The position numbers and the translations under genes are program-made. From the NCBI GenBank assembly GCA_013399305.1, contig VXAI01000384.1, positions 124,001-188,000 on the forward strand: a stretch of DNA of 64,000 bases, written 5' to 3'. Each line of letters begins with the position of its first letter. Within the stretch, counting starts at the first letter, position 1. Under the pieces are notes generated by a model that worked only from the letters and a program-made list of their open reading frames with translations, was not told the origin of the DNA and ran no database searches. The stretch is from Rostratula benghalensis (lineage: Eukaryota; Chordata; Aves; Charadriiformes; Rostratulidae). Positions 37,801 to 50,868 of the stretch are shown one piece after another.

Positions 37801-40199
37801 GCCTGGGTCCTGCCTGCCCAGGCAGGAGAGACCACAGGGCACCCAGGCCCAAACCTCTGCATTCCAAAGAGCAACTGTCACTAGAGCCAAAGCTCAACCA
37901 AAGCAAGGGGGAATAAAGGCAGCACAGGCCACCCTGGGTAAAAGACACCTGCAGAGAGCAGCACAGTGAGGATTAGGCCAAGGAGGTCAGATCCAACTGT
38001 CCACAAGCTGTAAGTAAGTAAGTGAAGTCTGCTTTGTTAAAAAAAATAACAAAACAGAGACGGATTTGATGAAGCATGAAGACTCTGGAAGCCAGCGCAG
38101 CTTCCCTTACTAAGGTAAATAAGATAATCAATATATAAACTAGGACATTTATTGTTTGCGTAAAGATTTTTATAGGGTTTGTTTTTTTTTTTAATACGTG
38201 AAAGCAAAGGGTAAAGTGGCAGTGCTCAAACCTGCTCTCATGAATTTCCAGAGACACTAATGAAGAGAGAACAAAGCCCTGTGAGACTTGGGGCAACAGG
38301 ACCAAGGGGCTTAACTTTGTCAAAAGGAGAGATGCATACATCATGGGATTCACAGAATCACAAGCACATTTACTTTGGAAACACATGCTTGTTGAAATTT
38401 TAATTTTACCCAGCGTACCTACAGGACACAATTCTTCCCAGGCTGCAGTACCTCTCCTCTTCCCCAATCTAATGCCTTGATTCACTTCTGTGCAACTTTT
38501 GGTCTGCCAGTGCCACTGAACGCTAATTGAGGTCTGCCACCAGGCAGGCGGGGAAACTCTTATCAGTCCAAAAGGCTGTAAAGCGGCTTTGACCAAAACA
38601 ATGGAATAATCCTTACTGGATATGTAAGGTTAACATTAGAGGCATATAATTGCTTTCCTACTGTCAACATAAAATGGGTAACAGGAAGGAAAGGAAACAG
38701 AGTTTTTGCATACTTGAAGACTTCAAACAGAAAAAGGCTGTAACACAATCAAAGGGAGCTTGGGAATAATAATAAAGATGGGTGGGAGAGAAGACATACA
38801 GCTTCCTACAGAATTATACATTTTTCTGACCTTACAAACTTATATACAGTGAAAGGAACCTTAAGTAAGAGGTGAGTATGTAGCAAACAGGTTTATTACT
38901 AGGGATATGAGTCTGAAGAAAATTAGTCTAAAGTGAGGAAAACTATCTGTATTAGAATGTGTTCAATGTATTAAATTTGAGTTTTTCTCCTGTGCAGTCA
39001 AGGCTCTGCCTACAGTTGAGATTAGCTCATGAATGGCCAGCAGGTGCCTGAAACTCAGAAGTACATAAATGTTATAAAATAATTGGTGCAAGTGGTAACT
39101 TTTATGGCTACACTTAAGAAGTTGACTGGAGTGTGATTACTAGAGGAAGGTAAGACCGATATTTTAGGAGGCCTTGTTTTGCCTTGCTTTCTAAGATTGC
39201 ACTCCATGTCTTTAAAATATAACTAATTTTTTGTGAGTTTTCCTTGTTGTGATTACCAGTAATTAACATAAAGCCTTTTTTCTAGTCTGAGCTGAACGGA
39301 ATTGTTAGATCTTAATAATTAGTTAGCACTCCTAAAGTTACCAAACCTTGACCTTATGAATGCTGAGAACTGACAAGTTAGAAAAGGTAAAATCTTTATT
39401 TCAGAAGTTACTAAAAACCTTACAATTCTTATTCCAAACAAAACAGATGACAAAAGAATTAGGGAGCACGTTGGGAGCATTGTACAAATGAACGTGTGTG
39501 CAAAAGGAGCCACGAGAGATGCATTTTTCTCTATTTTTTTTTTTTCTAGGAATATCAACATAAATAAAGGAATATGGGAAGGCCTTGAAAAATTTATATT
39601 TTGTTACAAAGGTAGTTTAACCTACATTGATTTCAATGTCACATGCTCTGAATTAATTATAACAGAAACAACAATTCCTATTTTTTAAAAACCATAATGG
39701 GTCAGTGTGCACAGAAAAACAGAAAGGACTAATTATTGAAAAATCTGTTTCAGCCAAAATCTCAGCTAGGCAAGGTTAACCTATTTCAGAGAAAAAACCC
39801 CAAACAAGAAAATATAGCTTTACTAAACAAAAGCATTATAAAATTATCATCCCACTAACATATTATTACACTACATAGTGATGAAACAGACTTTGAGGTT
39901 GAATAAATGGCAGCGAGTCCTAAATTTAGTACATTTCACTTAAAGATCAGAGGCTTTCTGATGTTTTTGAGTACAGCTGAAAATAATATTTTTGTACAAT
40001 TAGATATATTTTTTAAGAGCAGAGCACTCAGTGAAGTTCTAGAGTATTAAAGGAGGGTTAGTATAAAGCATTCAAATCTGTGTTTGTTAGATCCTGTCAT
40101 ATACCTGGAAGCGTACAGAAAAACAAGATAGAATGTTTTTCTCCAGTAAGTACTGGTGACATAGTAATCACTATCTACGAGTAATACCTAATATGGATA

Positions 40200-40214
40200 A
40201 ATATATATATATAT
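40200..40214. repeat. Short (AT)n run
   Basis: About seven uninterrupted AT units. Confidence 0.9.
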
Positions 40215-43200
40215 TTAACTATAATTGATCCTGGATCCTTATATAAGTATGCTTTGAGAAAACATACTCATTCCTGTAAGAATCATCAGAGCTGAGAAAA
40301 TCTGTAATGCCAATACTATGCTACTTATTGCTCATATTCACCTCACGCTGCTCAAATTTAAGTGCAAACATTCTATGCAGATATGAATCACACCTATATG
40401 TTCACCTCACCAGAGCATATTTGGCGTGGGTTATTTCGTGAATGTCGTCTGCCATGTAGAGTTTGGATGAATCTTGGTAGGATCCTAAAATGTCCTTCCC
40501 TTAAAAGGCGGCGTTGAGACATTGATGTGTACCCCTGTATCTTCACCAAGTTATACAGCAAAGGAAATAAAAAAATCAGCTCTTCAGAATTACACTCTTC
40601 TAACGCACTGAAAGATACTCTGCTTTATAATGTCAATGGAACATAAAATTTCTTTTTCAAATTCAGACTGCCAAAAAAGGTGTAAAAGAAAGGCAGATTT
40701 AAAAAACTGGAAATGGGTGCAGTTCAGTTATTTGTATTTCACGTGCTTTTCCTGAGAAACCAGTACCTGGTTTTACCACTAAGAAAAGCAACGAAAAATT
40801 GGTTGTACTTGATGGATGGAAAATGCCAAGCTAGTTTCTGCACAAGCTGCGAGACCCTCTCAGTTCCTAGCACACTGCACCCAGCACACAGGGCACCTTG
40901 CCACAACTTTGAGCCTGCTGTCTGTGTGGCTTGTATGAATAAAGGAGGCACAGCTTCTCGCTTCTCAGGTCAGCAGACGAAATTTTGGAGAAAAAAAAAA
41001 AAAAAAAAGGTCTGTTATTCAGTGTTTCATCCAAAATAACTGTAGCCAAACTGACAGCCCTGTGCTGTTTCTGATGAATAAAAGCCCCTACAACACATCC
41101 AGTTTGTTAGCACGCTCCAAATGCACAGGGTGATCCAGTGCCACTGCTCATCCCAAGTACTATCGCCTCTGTCTTCACATCCTTATCCTGAATGTGAGGG
41201 ATACTCATTGCAAAGACACATCCAGCGGTTCTCTTGAAAAAGGGCAAGTTGAAGATCTTTCTTATAACTTCACAGTTTTGCTCCAAAGTTCATAACTCAG
41301 CACTCCAAGGACGTTTTCACGGTGACACTTGCTGTATTTCCTGCTCCCGTGCCTGAAGCACCCTGTATCCCTCAGGGGCCAGCAAATCAAAAGAAAATAC
41401 TGTTGTCAATACAACGTTGTCAATTAGGAACTCCAGTTCATTTCCTTAAGTCAGACTCTAACCATCAATCCATCTCCTCTTCCTCCTCCTGAATTTGCAG
41501 AGAAGTGAGGACTGAGTCCCTCAAAGGCAAAGCCCGTTTCCAGAATATGTAAGCAGAGAGGTCTCAAGAAAAATGTGAATCTTCCTGGGAGTTAACAAAC
41601 AACTAATAGGAAGGAAGGGAGGGGAAACGAATCCCAGGCTTTCTTAAAACACCTCAGGAAACCCTACACTGTCTGTTCCCCTTGTCTTTTTCAGTGCAGG
41701 AGAGAGGAAATTGATAATGCTGCTTTAGTTGGCAGTCAACATTTTCCTCTCAGTTCTGTTTAACTATGTCCTGTATGGCCACAGATCCTCCACTACCCCA
41801 ATATATAACACTGTGCACATCAAACTGAAGAAGTAAGTGCTTTTGAAATACAGTGTACCAACAGCTATCATTACTCTGAAAGCAAATTAAAACACATAAC
41901 TTTTAGTTAAGTCACACTGAAGTAAATATTAACAAACTAATTACAAAATACTAGCTTGAATATACTTTGCTAACAGAGGAGAATCACTACAGCTATAGCT
42001 GGAAAATGTTTGACTTTCAACAGGAAATCACAGGCAAATGTGACAATCTTGAAATGTGATGATGACGAAAGGTATCAAAATAAATAGAAACTGATGCATT
42101 CCATGCAAATATAACTTGTTTCCCAAATTCATTATACTAAACAGTCGGACCACTGCATACTGCAGCCATGCTACTTGTCCTGGATCAAACACCCCCCAGG
42201 CTGAAGGAAGGAAGGCAACAACTTAGTGGTGGAAAACTATACTACAACACTGCCACTGTACTATATATTCCAATAAAGTATATTTGTTTGAATATGTAAT
42301 TCAAACAAAAGAGGAACTGAAATAAAGCACAGCATCCGTATTAGAAAACAGTCCACATTCTCTCCCGCTGCTTGTCAGTAGGGGGGCAGAAGGAGTGGTT
42401 TTGGTCAAATAACGGGGAACAATAGCATCTGCAGAGACAACGCTGCTCCTTGCTGCCAACTTTCCAAGTGAAGGCACCAAATGTGACCAGGAGACAGCTG
42501 TGGCAGATTGCCAACCATCAGGGCTTTCCTGCTGCCTGGCTGGGGGCTTTAGGAGCACACCAGCCTCATGGTCAAAGGACCCCATCTGAGAGCTGAGTGG
42601 GATGCCAATGATACTACACAACTTCTTCCAGCAGCCGAGGCACCAGGTAGAAAAGTGACTGTCCTAGGGGTGTTTTGAGCATGTGGTGACACTAGCGGCA
42701 CACAGCAGAAACCTCACCAACAATTTGTGCAGAGGATTATTACAATGGAGCAAAAGGACTCCTCCTTGCTTTCTCCATGTATCATATGCACGCAGAAGAT
42801 TGATGACTTGAGTTGTAAAGTTATTAAGTACACACAATCCTACTGAAAGCTAGCCATTAGCTACATCCCTGTCCACAAAACAAGCTTTTAATCTTCTTTC
42901 AAGCACTCAAATTTGTGCCTAGAAGCAAAGAAATTAATCACAACAATGCCTATGGTGGTGCACAATCAGAAGGAAACAGATGGTGTAATGCAGTGTTTTC
43001 CAAACAGCAGCAGCCTCTATCTCCAGGAAAATAATCTGAATATTTTCCCTTGCCGTTGGCATTACTGAAACAAAAGCTCCCATTAGAAGGATTTCTCCTC
43101 TGCTCCGTACTGCAGCAGCAGACTACACAGAAGTCTAAAGACGGTAATATTCTTTGAGTGGTAGTTGGCAGGACCAACTAGACTGTACCTATTTCTTCTT

Positions 43201-45988
43201 TCACATCACATAAACAGTAACATTCAGTGGGTAACACCTCCACGATTATCTTTCAATGACTACAAACTGCCTGATGGAACCATCAAAATTGTGGCCATTA
43301 AAAACAGGCTTATTTTTTCTCATGCTTCATTTCTCGGTTTGTTTCTGACCGCAGGCCTAGTTTTGCATAAACAACAGAAGCAGCCACACTGACTTATGTC
43401 TGTATACTCTCTTCAACTCTTGAGTCCGAAGAATCTCACAATATTCAAGTACGATAACTTCAAGTTTTCTTGGGAATCATTAAATTAAGCTGCCATCACT
43501 TTTACCACCCATTTTAATGGGTGTTCTCGTCGTTCCTTTCATCTTTTGTTTGGATAGGAGCCTTATCTTTATGGGACATCTTAAATGGCCTGCTGTGATT
43601 ATTCCTCAAAACCCTAACAATTATTTACAAGCCCTTCCTTACATCCTCACAATCAATGCAGCGCTGAAATGTTCACATTATAGGACCATGTATCCCTCCC
43701 AGCTGTACGGTGGAGGAGGCACTGGTAGCAGTCAACACTGCTCTGGTGTTTTTCCTGTGTTTCTTCCACTCCTCAAACCAAGTTATCTTCACATCATATT
43801 CACGTGCCACGGCCACTGGTGTTGCCATTTCTCTTGAATTGTAAGTCATGTTTTTCAGGGAAAAGAGTGTATCTCATGGACAAGAGGACACAGCACCTCT
43901 AATGCCTGACACTTTGAGATCCCACCACACACACACACCTCACAGGAACCCACCTGTGAGATCTGCGCCTACCACTTCTATCTTTTCCCCTGGAGTCCCA
44001 GCAGGGAGGAGCTTCTAAAGAGAAACTTCAGTATCAGAAAGGCCATTTCATCCCTGATAAAAACCCAGAGGATTGAGTGCAAGAAGAATATAAAAGACTA
44101 TGAAAATTATATAGGGAATTGAATCTAACACACACTTATATAGAGCTCAGAAATTACTGTTTCTTGGAACAGTTTCTAAAAACAGATACAAGGGTACACA
44201 CAAGCTAAATCTTGCAGTCTTTTCTAAAAGGTCCAAATGCCATATGTATCTTTCAGCACCAGCACATTCACAATAACAACGGAAATGAAATGAGGGGGAA
44301 GGAAAATGAAAATGTTGTTTAGATTTCTCCATTTAAAGTATGCTTCATCAGCTATCTCTCCACACATATTTATTTTGTTGAGAGCAGTAGTACAAACAGA
44401 AAGCTAAATTGGACTCACCCTACCTTATTGAACAAAATGACCATTTTGCACATACTAAAAATATAACATAAAAACTACTTCTAATCTGAAACGTAATCTG
44501 TTTTATAGAGTTGAATACACATATACCATAACAAAGTAACACTGATTGTTGTTATGCTTAGTCCTGAGATTTATTGTAACTACACATAAATGTTGAATTA
44601 TGGCAAGTACTACACTTGTGTTAATTTTTAAAACAAAAAACAAGTTGAAAAAAATTAATACAAGCCAGAGGCTAGTCACTAGGCTAAAACAGTAAAGAAT
44701 CAACTAGAGATTGAATTTAAATGAAAACGCAAGCGTAGTGGAGACATTAGAGACGTAGAACTTGGTAATATTTATCCACAAATTCCACAAGGCTCTTGTT
44801 GAGGCCAAATACTGAGGGAAAACCTGTCTGAAAACCCAAGAAATAAATTGTTATTTCATGAATATTCTAGTATTCTGGAAACACAAGATAAGAAGGAATC
44901 TTCTTTTTTCAGTGTGGATGAGATGAATATAAAGTTTAGGTATACCTTTCCCCTATGTTATTTATATGCTTCTTAAAGCAGGATTACTGTTCTTATATTT
45001 CATTTTCAGGTTACTCTATCAGAACAGTGTCTCTAACAAAAAGTTTAGAAAGGGCTCCAAGAGTGTAATCTAGAGAATCTGTGAACTGAAATTATATTTT
45101 ACAAAATACCATGACATATAAGGGGAATCTCAGCAATAGATATGAATGGAGATACAGCCTGGCAAAGATAAAAGCTATTACAATCTAACTCAGTATCTCC
45201 CAAAAACATAGACATTGATACGTATTCTCAATATTTTGATATTAATTTATTAAAGATTAGGAGTTAAAAGAATTTTTGGTTTTATGAGAAATTTACACAA
45301 AGCCCCTGAATTAAATTACGGGAGTGAATTAGGTTAGTTGACCAAGCTTAATCCTAACTGGATATATCTGCTCAGAGACAAACCACAACTGTAATAAGCA
45401 CGAGATGAATATAAGTAGATCAGGACTGAGATAAATAGACAGCTTGCATTCTATTTATACTTGCACATTATGCTGCTGAACCACAGCTGCCAGTCTTTCT
45501 TTAAAGCAATCTCAAAAAAAACCAAAACCAAAACTAAAATAAGTCCTAAATTCAAGAGAGAGTGTTTCATAATTTAAATGTACAATAAGAAACAAAAAAA
45601 CTCCAACCTCACAAGATACAAAATTATGGTTTCAATATTCTAGTAGTGTTAATATTAAATTGTCAAGATAACAAAAAACTTGTAAACCCTAACATCTGTC
45701 CCTCTATTTAAGTAATATAATATTGCTTGTCTGAATTTCCTCAGGGTTGGCAATAAATTTGACCCATCTCTAAAAGAATTAGTTCCTCCACCATTAGCAG
45801 CTGAAAAGACTCAGAAAACGACAGCAGATCAGACAAATAGCTAGACGAGAATGGCTTTTATGAACAGCCATGCAAAGTGCAGCTTAACATTTTTAAACAT
45901 CTTTTACAAAGACAGCTCTTCTAGTTCGTCCTTTAGTGTACGTCCTTGCCTTTTTAAAGCAACTAACAATCAATTTCAAAGCTTCAGA

Positions 45989-46019
45989 GATGTTCTGGGA
46001 AAAAGAACATCCCAGAACA
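45989..46019. repeat. Perfect inverted repeat with two alternative stems
   Basis: TGTTCTGGGA (45991-46000) and TCCCAGAACA (46010-46019) form a 10-bp perfect stem with a 9-base loop. The overlapping GATGTTCT (45989-45996) and AGAACATC (46004-46011) form an alternative 8-bp stem that excludes the first. Confidence 0.9.
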
Positions 46020-46622
46020 CGGGAAAAGCCTAATTAGCTCCTGGTGCTAATCCAAAGCTGCAGGTAAAGGCTGCCATGACACTGGAGTTAATTAAGCAAC
46101 TGCCACCCCCAGTTCACACATTTACTTAAATTCTATTAGGTAAAACGACCTGGTAAATGAGAAGTACAGGTTGGGGTTAAGCAGATTTGTCAGAGGTAAA
46201 AGGCTCACCTTTTTGGTCAGGAGTGGAAGCACGTGAAGAACAGGATTCTGCTCAGATTCGGAAGCTCCTGGGAAATACTTCTGTCCTATGCTTGATATGG
46301 GCCTGTGGGGTCACCCAGCAGCACCAGCTCAGCTCTGTGTTTAGTACCCAACCGCTGCTGCTGCAAGCACAACACAAGGGTGGGAGATGACCACAGCAGG
46401 CGGTGGGCCCACCGAGAGGGGATTTTTTTGCAGCAAAATAAGGAGAAAGAAGGTGATGGGAGACCTTTGATGCCACTGCACAGCTGTGCCTGCACACCAC
46501 AGAGTCACAGCAAGGGGAAGCTGCTGATGTAGACTACGGCTGAGAAAAGTAGTAGCTTCAAATGGTTTACCAAGTACAGCTTTAATGGCAATGTCCTGTA
46601 AAGATATTACAGTTTTAGGCAC

Positions 46623-46654
46623 ATTGGCCATTCCCAGCCCTGGGAATGACCAAT
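46623..46654. repeat. Extended hairpin with CCAAT at its base
   Basis: CATTCCCAG (46629-46637) and CTGGGAATG (46640-46648) pair perfectly around a 2-base loop. One mismatched pair further out, ATTGG (46623-46627) pairs with CCAAT (46650-46654), giving 14 paired positions. Another ATTCCC copy lies close by at 46675-46680. Confidence 0.85.
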
Positions 46655-46822
46655 GACCCTGGGGCACAGTGGTCATTCCCATGACACATCAGCTACACCT
46701 ATAGTCAATAATTATTATCAAACCAGGAGGCTGAAGGTTAAGAAATTGCCTTTATACATTAAGTTAAGCTAGTTCAAAAAAATCAATCAAAACAATCTGT
46801 TCGAAAATAATCTGCATTTAAT

Positions 46823-46838
46823 ATATGTATATACATAT
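46823..46838. repeat. 16-bp perfect AT-rich palindrome
   Basis: ATATGTATATACATAT is its own reverse complement. It lies in an AT-rich patch, so it may be chance. Confidence 0.85.
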
Positions 46839-48480
46839 CTATATGAACATATTAAAATGAATAATACATGCAGTCAACAACACTGACTGACCTTCCAGCA
46901 GACAGCTCTGTGCAGAATGTGATGGCAAAGAGAAAGCCAAAATTTGATGTTGAAAGAACTTTTGCTGGAATTTAGGAATACTGTAATTATGCTTAAAAGA
47001 AGGTTCTTGTTTAAACATTCATATCTTGTAACAACTGTAGCAGGTACACAGTATTTTCCCATTGGGAAAAGGGGTTTGTATGCATTTACCCTCTGACCAG
47101 ATACTGCTGCTTTCCTCAGCTGGGTCTGCCACATTTGAGATTAGTGACCAGCTCACTCATGAAACCTCCATGTTCATTTCTCTATAGGGGACCGCTTCCA
47201 CCACTTAGGAACATGCTTCTCAGCTGCTCAGAAAGGCTGATATTGCTGAGGTTCCCAACACTGCAAAACCTATGATCAGATGGGTGATTTTCAAAAGGTC
47301 TTTTCCTGAAGATAATACCTTTGACATTTACAATGCATGGAATATGGTATAGACCACTGCTGGATCTATGCAGGTCCCAGAAGGGATGGACCCTGGCTAT
47401 AGTTTATAGGGTTCTCAATATTCTAATGTGTACAATGAGAAAGGACTGCTGTGCACCCACATAAATAGGTGATATTGTCTTGCTCTGCTACCGCCAGCCA
47501 GAAGCACCCTTAGAGCCTTCAGTCTCTGATACTGTACTTTCCTCCCTCTGAAAAAAAATTCTCTATTGCCATGCTCTTTGGACCCAAAGGATCTTGTGCT
47601 CAGCTCTCACCTCTTCCCTGTCAGACTTTAATTCTTTTCCACATTTCACAATCTTCCCTCTTTAATTTCTCCATGAATGGGGTATTAAGAAAGAAAAAAA
47701 GAGTTTTCAGTTGAGTAGCTGCTTTGAAATTCTTCTGCATGCACTGTTACACCAATTACAAATTTATATGGCAGTAATCCACTCAGCACAAAAGAAACAG
47801 TGCTATTAATACTTCACAAAGCCAGTATGTAGCTATAAGTAATACCTTTTAGGGACCTTTTAGAAATGCTATAAAAATCCCTAGGCTGTAAAAACCTAAT
47901 ACAATCTTTTTTTCAGGCCACTGTTAGGATACAGCACAGTAGGTTTTCTATTACAACTTTCTGAAATGGCCATGGGGTGCAAGAATGATAAATCATCTAA
48001 GAATTTGGAGAAAGAATTAGATTTTCATAAACAATTAATGAATTGCTGATTTCAATGACTGTTCATGTAGGCCTCCACAAAAATAAGATTTTCTCTGTGT
48101 AGAGAAAACATGTTTAGCTGACCTAGAATGAAGGGTGCTACCGGTGGTTTACGAGACAGTTTTACTTTGTTCAGAGTTAGTTTGCCTCATTCTGCTTATC
48201 TGCTAGCCAGTTTTGTGGACATTCTAATTATAGAATCATTAATTAAAGACATTCAAACAAATAGATTAAACACACAGTGAGAGAGACACCAAGGGTCTTT
48301 ATGCCATCTGGAACTGTGAAGAGCAAGTCTGCATCTAAGTTTAAAATGAAAAGCTCTTTAACAACTGAGAATAATCTAATGACAATTTCCTTCTGAAAAA
48401 GTAAAACAAATGGTATATGGTACTTGGCTGTAACTCTTCGAATGACTGATACACTCATTCCATCTGTAGCAACTTATCAG

Positions 48481-48546
48481 CAAGCACCAACATTAAATAC
48501 AGACACAGTCACACAAGCACCAACATTAAATACAGACACAGTCACA
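48481..48546. repeat. 33-bp perfect tandem duplication
   Basis: Two adjacent identical copies of a 33-bp unit beginning CAAGCACCAACATTAAATAC occupy 48481-48513 and 48514-48546, followed by the imperfect start of a third (CAGGCAC). Confidence 0.95.
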
Positions 48547-50754
48547 CAGGCACTCTGCTTGACCAGACCCTGTACCTCTGCCAAAGCGAGGATTCCCTCT
48601 CCCTCTCTTGCTTCCCTCGTGTGAGCATTTGCATGGTGAATTGTACATGTAGGTAGAATTGTACATGTCCAGGTAGGACAGGCTGGACAGGGACACATGA
48701 TATGGCTCCGGGTTAAAGTCAATAATCTTGGCACAAAATGAGGTATCTGGAAAGTTGCTGAAATTGCAAATACCTATTGTTTTCCAGGCTGGGCATATTT
48801 TCCTGAAATGAGTACTGTAATGTGTGCTTGCCTCTTTCAGATTCTTCAGCAAAAATCTTCGTGTGATTTAATAAAGTAGCATTACCAATTACTATGTATG
48901 GCTAAACACTTAGAGCTCCAATAAAGGCACAATGGGCAAATGCATCATTGGAGTTAGTCTCCAAATGAATTACTATGTCAAAACTTATCAAGAGATACTG
49001 AAGATTTTGTGAATTAAATATACGAAGTCGAAACAAGTGATGAAATCATGGCTCCTCTTGACATAGTCATATTGCATGAGAACACTGAAGGAAATAACAT
49101 TATTAGTATGGAAGTTACTGAGAAAGGAAAACCCAAAACATTTTAAAAAAAATATACTGGAGAAAAAATATTTTCCTGCATGTTCTCTCATGTGAATACA
49201 GCCTACAAAGAGTATAAACTATAGTTCCCCACAGCTGTAGAGCTGTACAACCAAAGGTCAATTGCAGTCAGTAGCCCTTTCCTTCCTCTCAGATTTTGGT
49301 CTCATTTTTTACATTTGGATTCACAGATTATTTTTTTCCAGACAATCTAAATGATGTTTCTCACCATCAGTTAAAGATAGTGCTGTGCCAGCAGTCTTTG
49401 TTTGTCCCCATACAGAAAAAATGACACACAGGCACAGTGTGGCACTTCAAATCATTATGCCATTGTGTCACTCTTCATTTCACTCTTCATCTTAAACTGA
49501 CTTGATCAATTCCAGTTTGCCTGAGGAAGACGACAATGACACTGAAAGTGCAACTATTCAGAAAGCAGCAGCAACAATGCCCACACTAGCACACTGATCA
49601 GGGCACTTGGGCTCAGAGGTGAAGCGTTTGGGATCTTTGAGAAGAGTGATGTGCTCCAGACAGCTGGCATCACTTCCAGGAGACCATTCTGATCCCACTC
49701 TCACCACTCCATCCACCCTGGCCTATACACTGTCCCTGAGCATTTAAACTGTGTGTGGTCTTGGTCCCTCCCCACAGAAAAACTGCTTTGGCCTCTAACC
49801 AACCTCCAGCGTTTCACTTGTGTGACACAACAGTTGGCAGAGCCGGCTGGTCAAGAGTCTGCAGTGGAACTCCAAACTGGAGGACAGGCTCGTCTCCAGA
49901 ACTGGTCCTTTCAGCTTGCAATCAAATGTAAATCGGAGACTTGGCCACAGGAGCAATCTTTGCTCAGTTTTGTGATGTGCAAAGGCCACAGCACATGGTA
50001 CCTCTATTAGTAATGCACAGGTCTGCACGGGATAGTGATAATTTTCTACCCTTAAACGCAGGTAGCGTATCTGGAAAGCATCACGCGTATCGACCTTCCC
50101 CATCAGAAGAATATATGGGATTTCCAGATATATCCTTGGAGTCAGAAGCAGTCAGGAAAATGAAACAGCAAATGCACAGATGCTGCAGTTCATGTTAAAG
50201 GTACATAAAACACAAACATTTTAGAATTTCCCAGCTGCTCTCAAATCCAAATAAATGCAAATCAAACCAAAGTTATATCAAGAAAAACATTTTTACTGAG
50301 TGCAGAAACTTTGAAGAATACAAGCTTAACTGTATAGAGTTTATATAGCTCCTTATTAAACCTTGAATTATACTGTGCAAGCTTTTCCCCATCAGACTTG
50401 AGTGGCAGAGTACTCTGCTTTGCAGCTACATGCCAAGTTAATAACCAAAAGAAACAACTGGCTAGTATAAAAATTAACAAAACCAGATTATTTTAGGTAG
50501 TAAGACCTAGAAGTCTTCATGAAGTCTTTGTGTTTTGATCTATTCAAGTTCCATTTAGAACTAGCAGGAAATTTTTTACTCAAGAAATAAGCTCTGCCAC
50601 AACAGCACTGGAGCAGTTGTGTGCTTTACTGGAAAGATTTTAATTAGTGGGAAAATTTTTAAGAGTGCAGGCTGCTACCAAATTCCACCATCCAGGCAGG
50701 CGACAGGTCCCATGTGCCTTGCCCATCTACACAAGGACAACAGTGATTCCTGAA

Positions 50755-50868
50755 ACACCTCCATCCTTGGACCCAACTGAGCATATCCATAAGTAGATTG
50801 GCTTTGAGAAAGTGGTTGGATGAGATGACCCCAAAGAAGCTTTTTCCAATCTAACTTATGCTATGATC
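50755..50868 (+). mobile_element. CR1 LINE 3' end, short and diverged
   Basis: CACCTCCATCCTTGGACC, TTGGCTTTGAGAAAGTGGTT, GGATGAGATGACCCCAAAG and TTTTTCCAATCTAACTTATG followed by CTATGAT reproduce the last roughly 110 bp of a CR1 in sense orientation, including the terminal CTATGAT-type octamer. Confidence 0.85.

Larger units (their letters stand above)
34827..50754. other. Long non-coding stretch, presumed MCF2L 5' intron
   Basis: No defensible exon or interspersed repeat in about 16 kb. It holds an (AT) run near 40200-40214, an A run near 40991-41008, hairpins at 45989-46019 and 46623-46654, a 16-bp AT palindrome at 46823-46838 and a 33-bp tandem duplication at 48481-48546. The longest open stretch is 207 codons at 37973-38596 (-) and is not recognisable. 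Confidence 0.55.
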
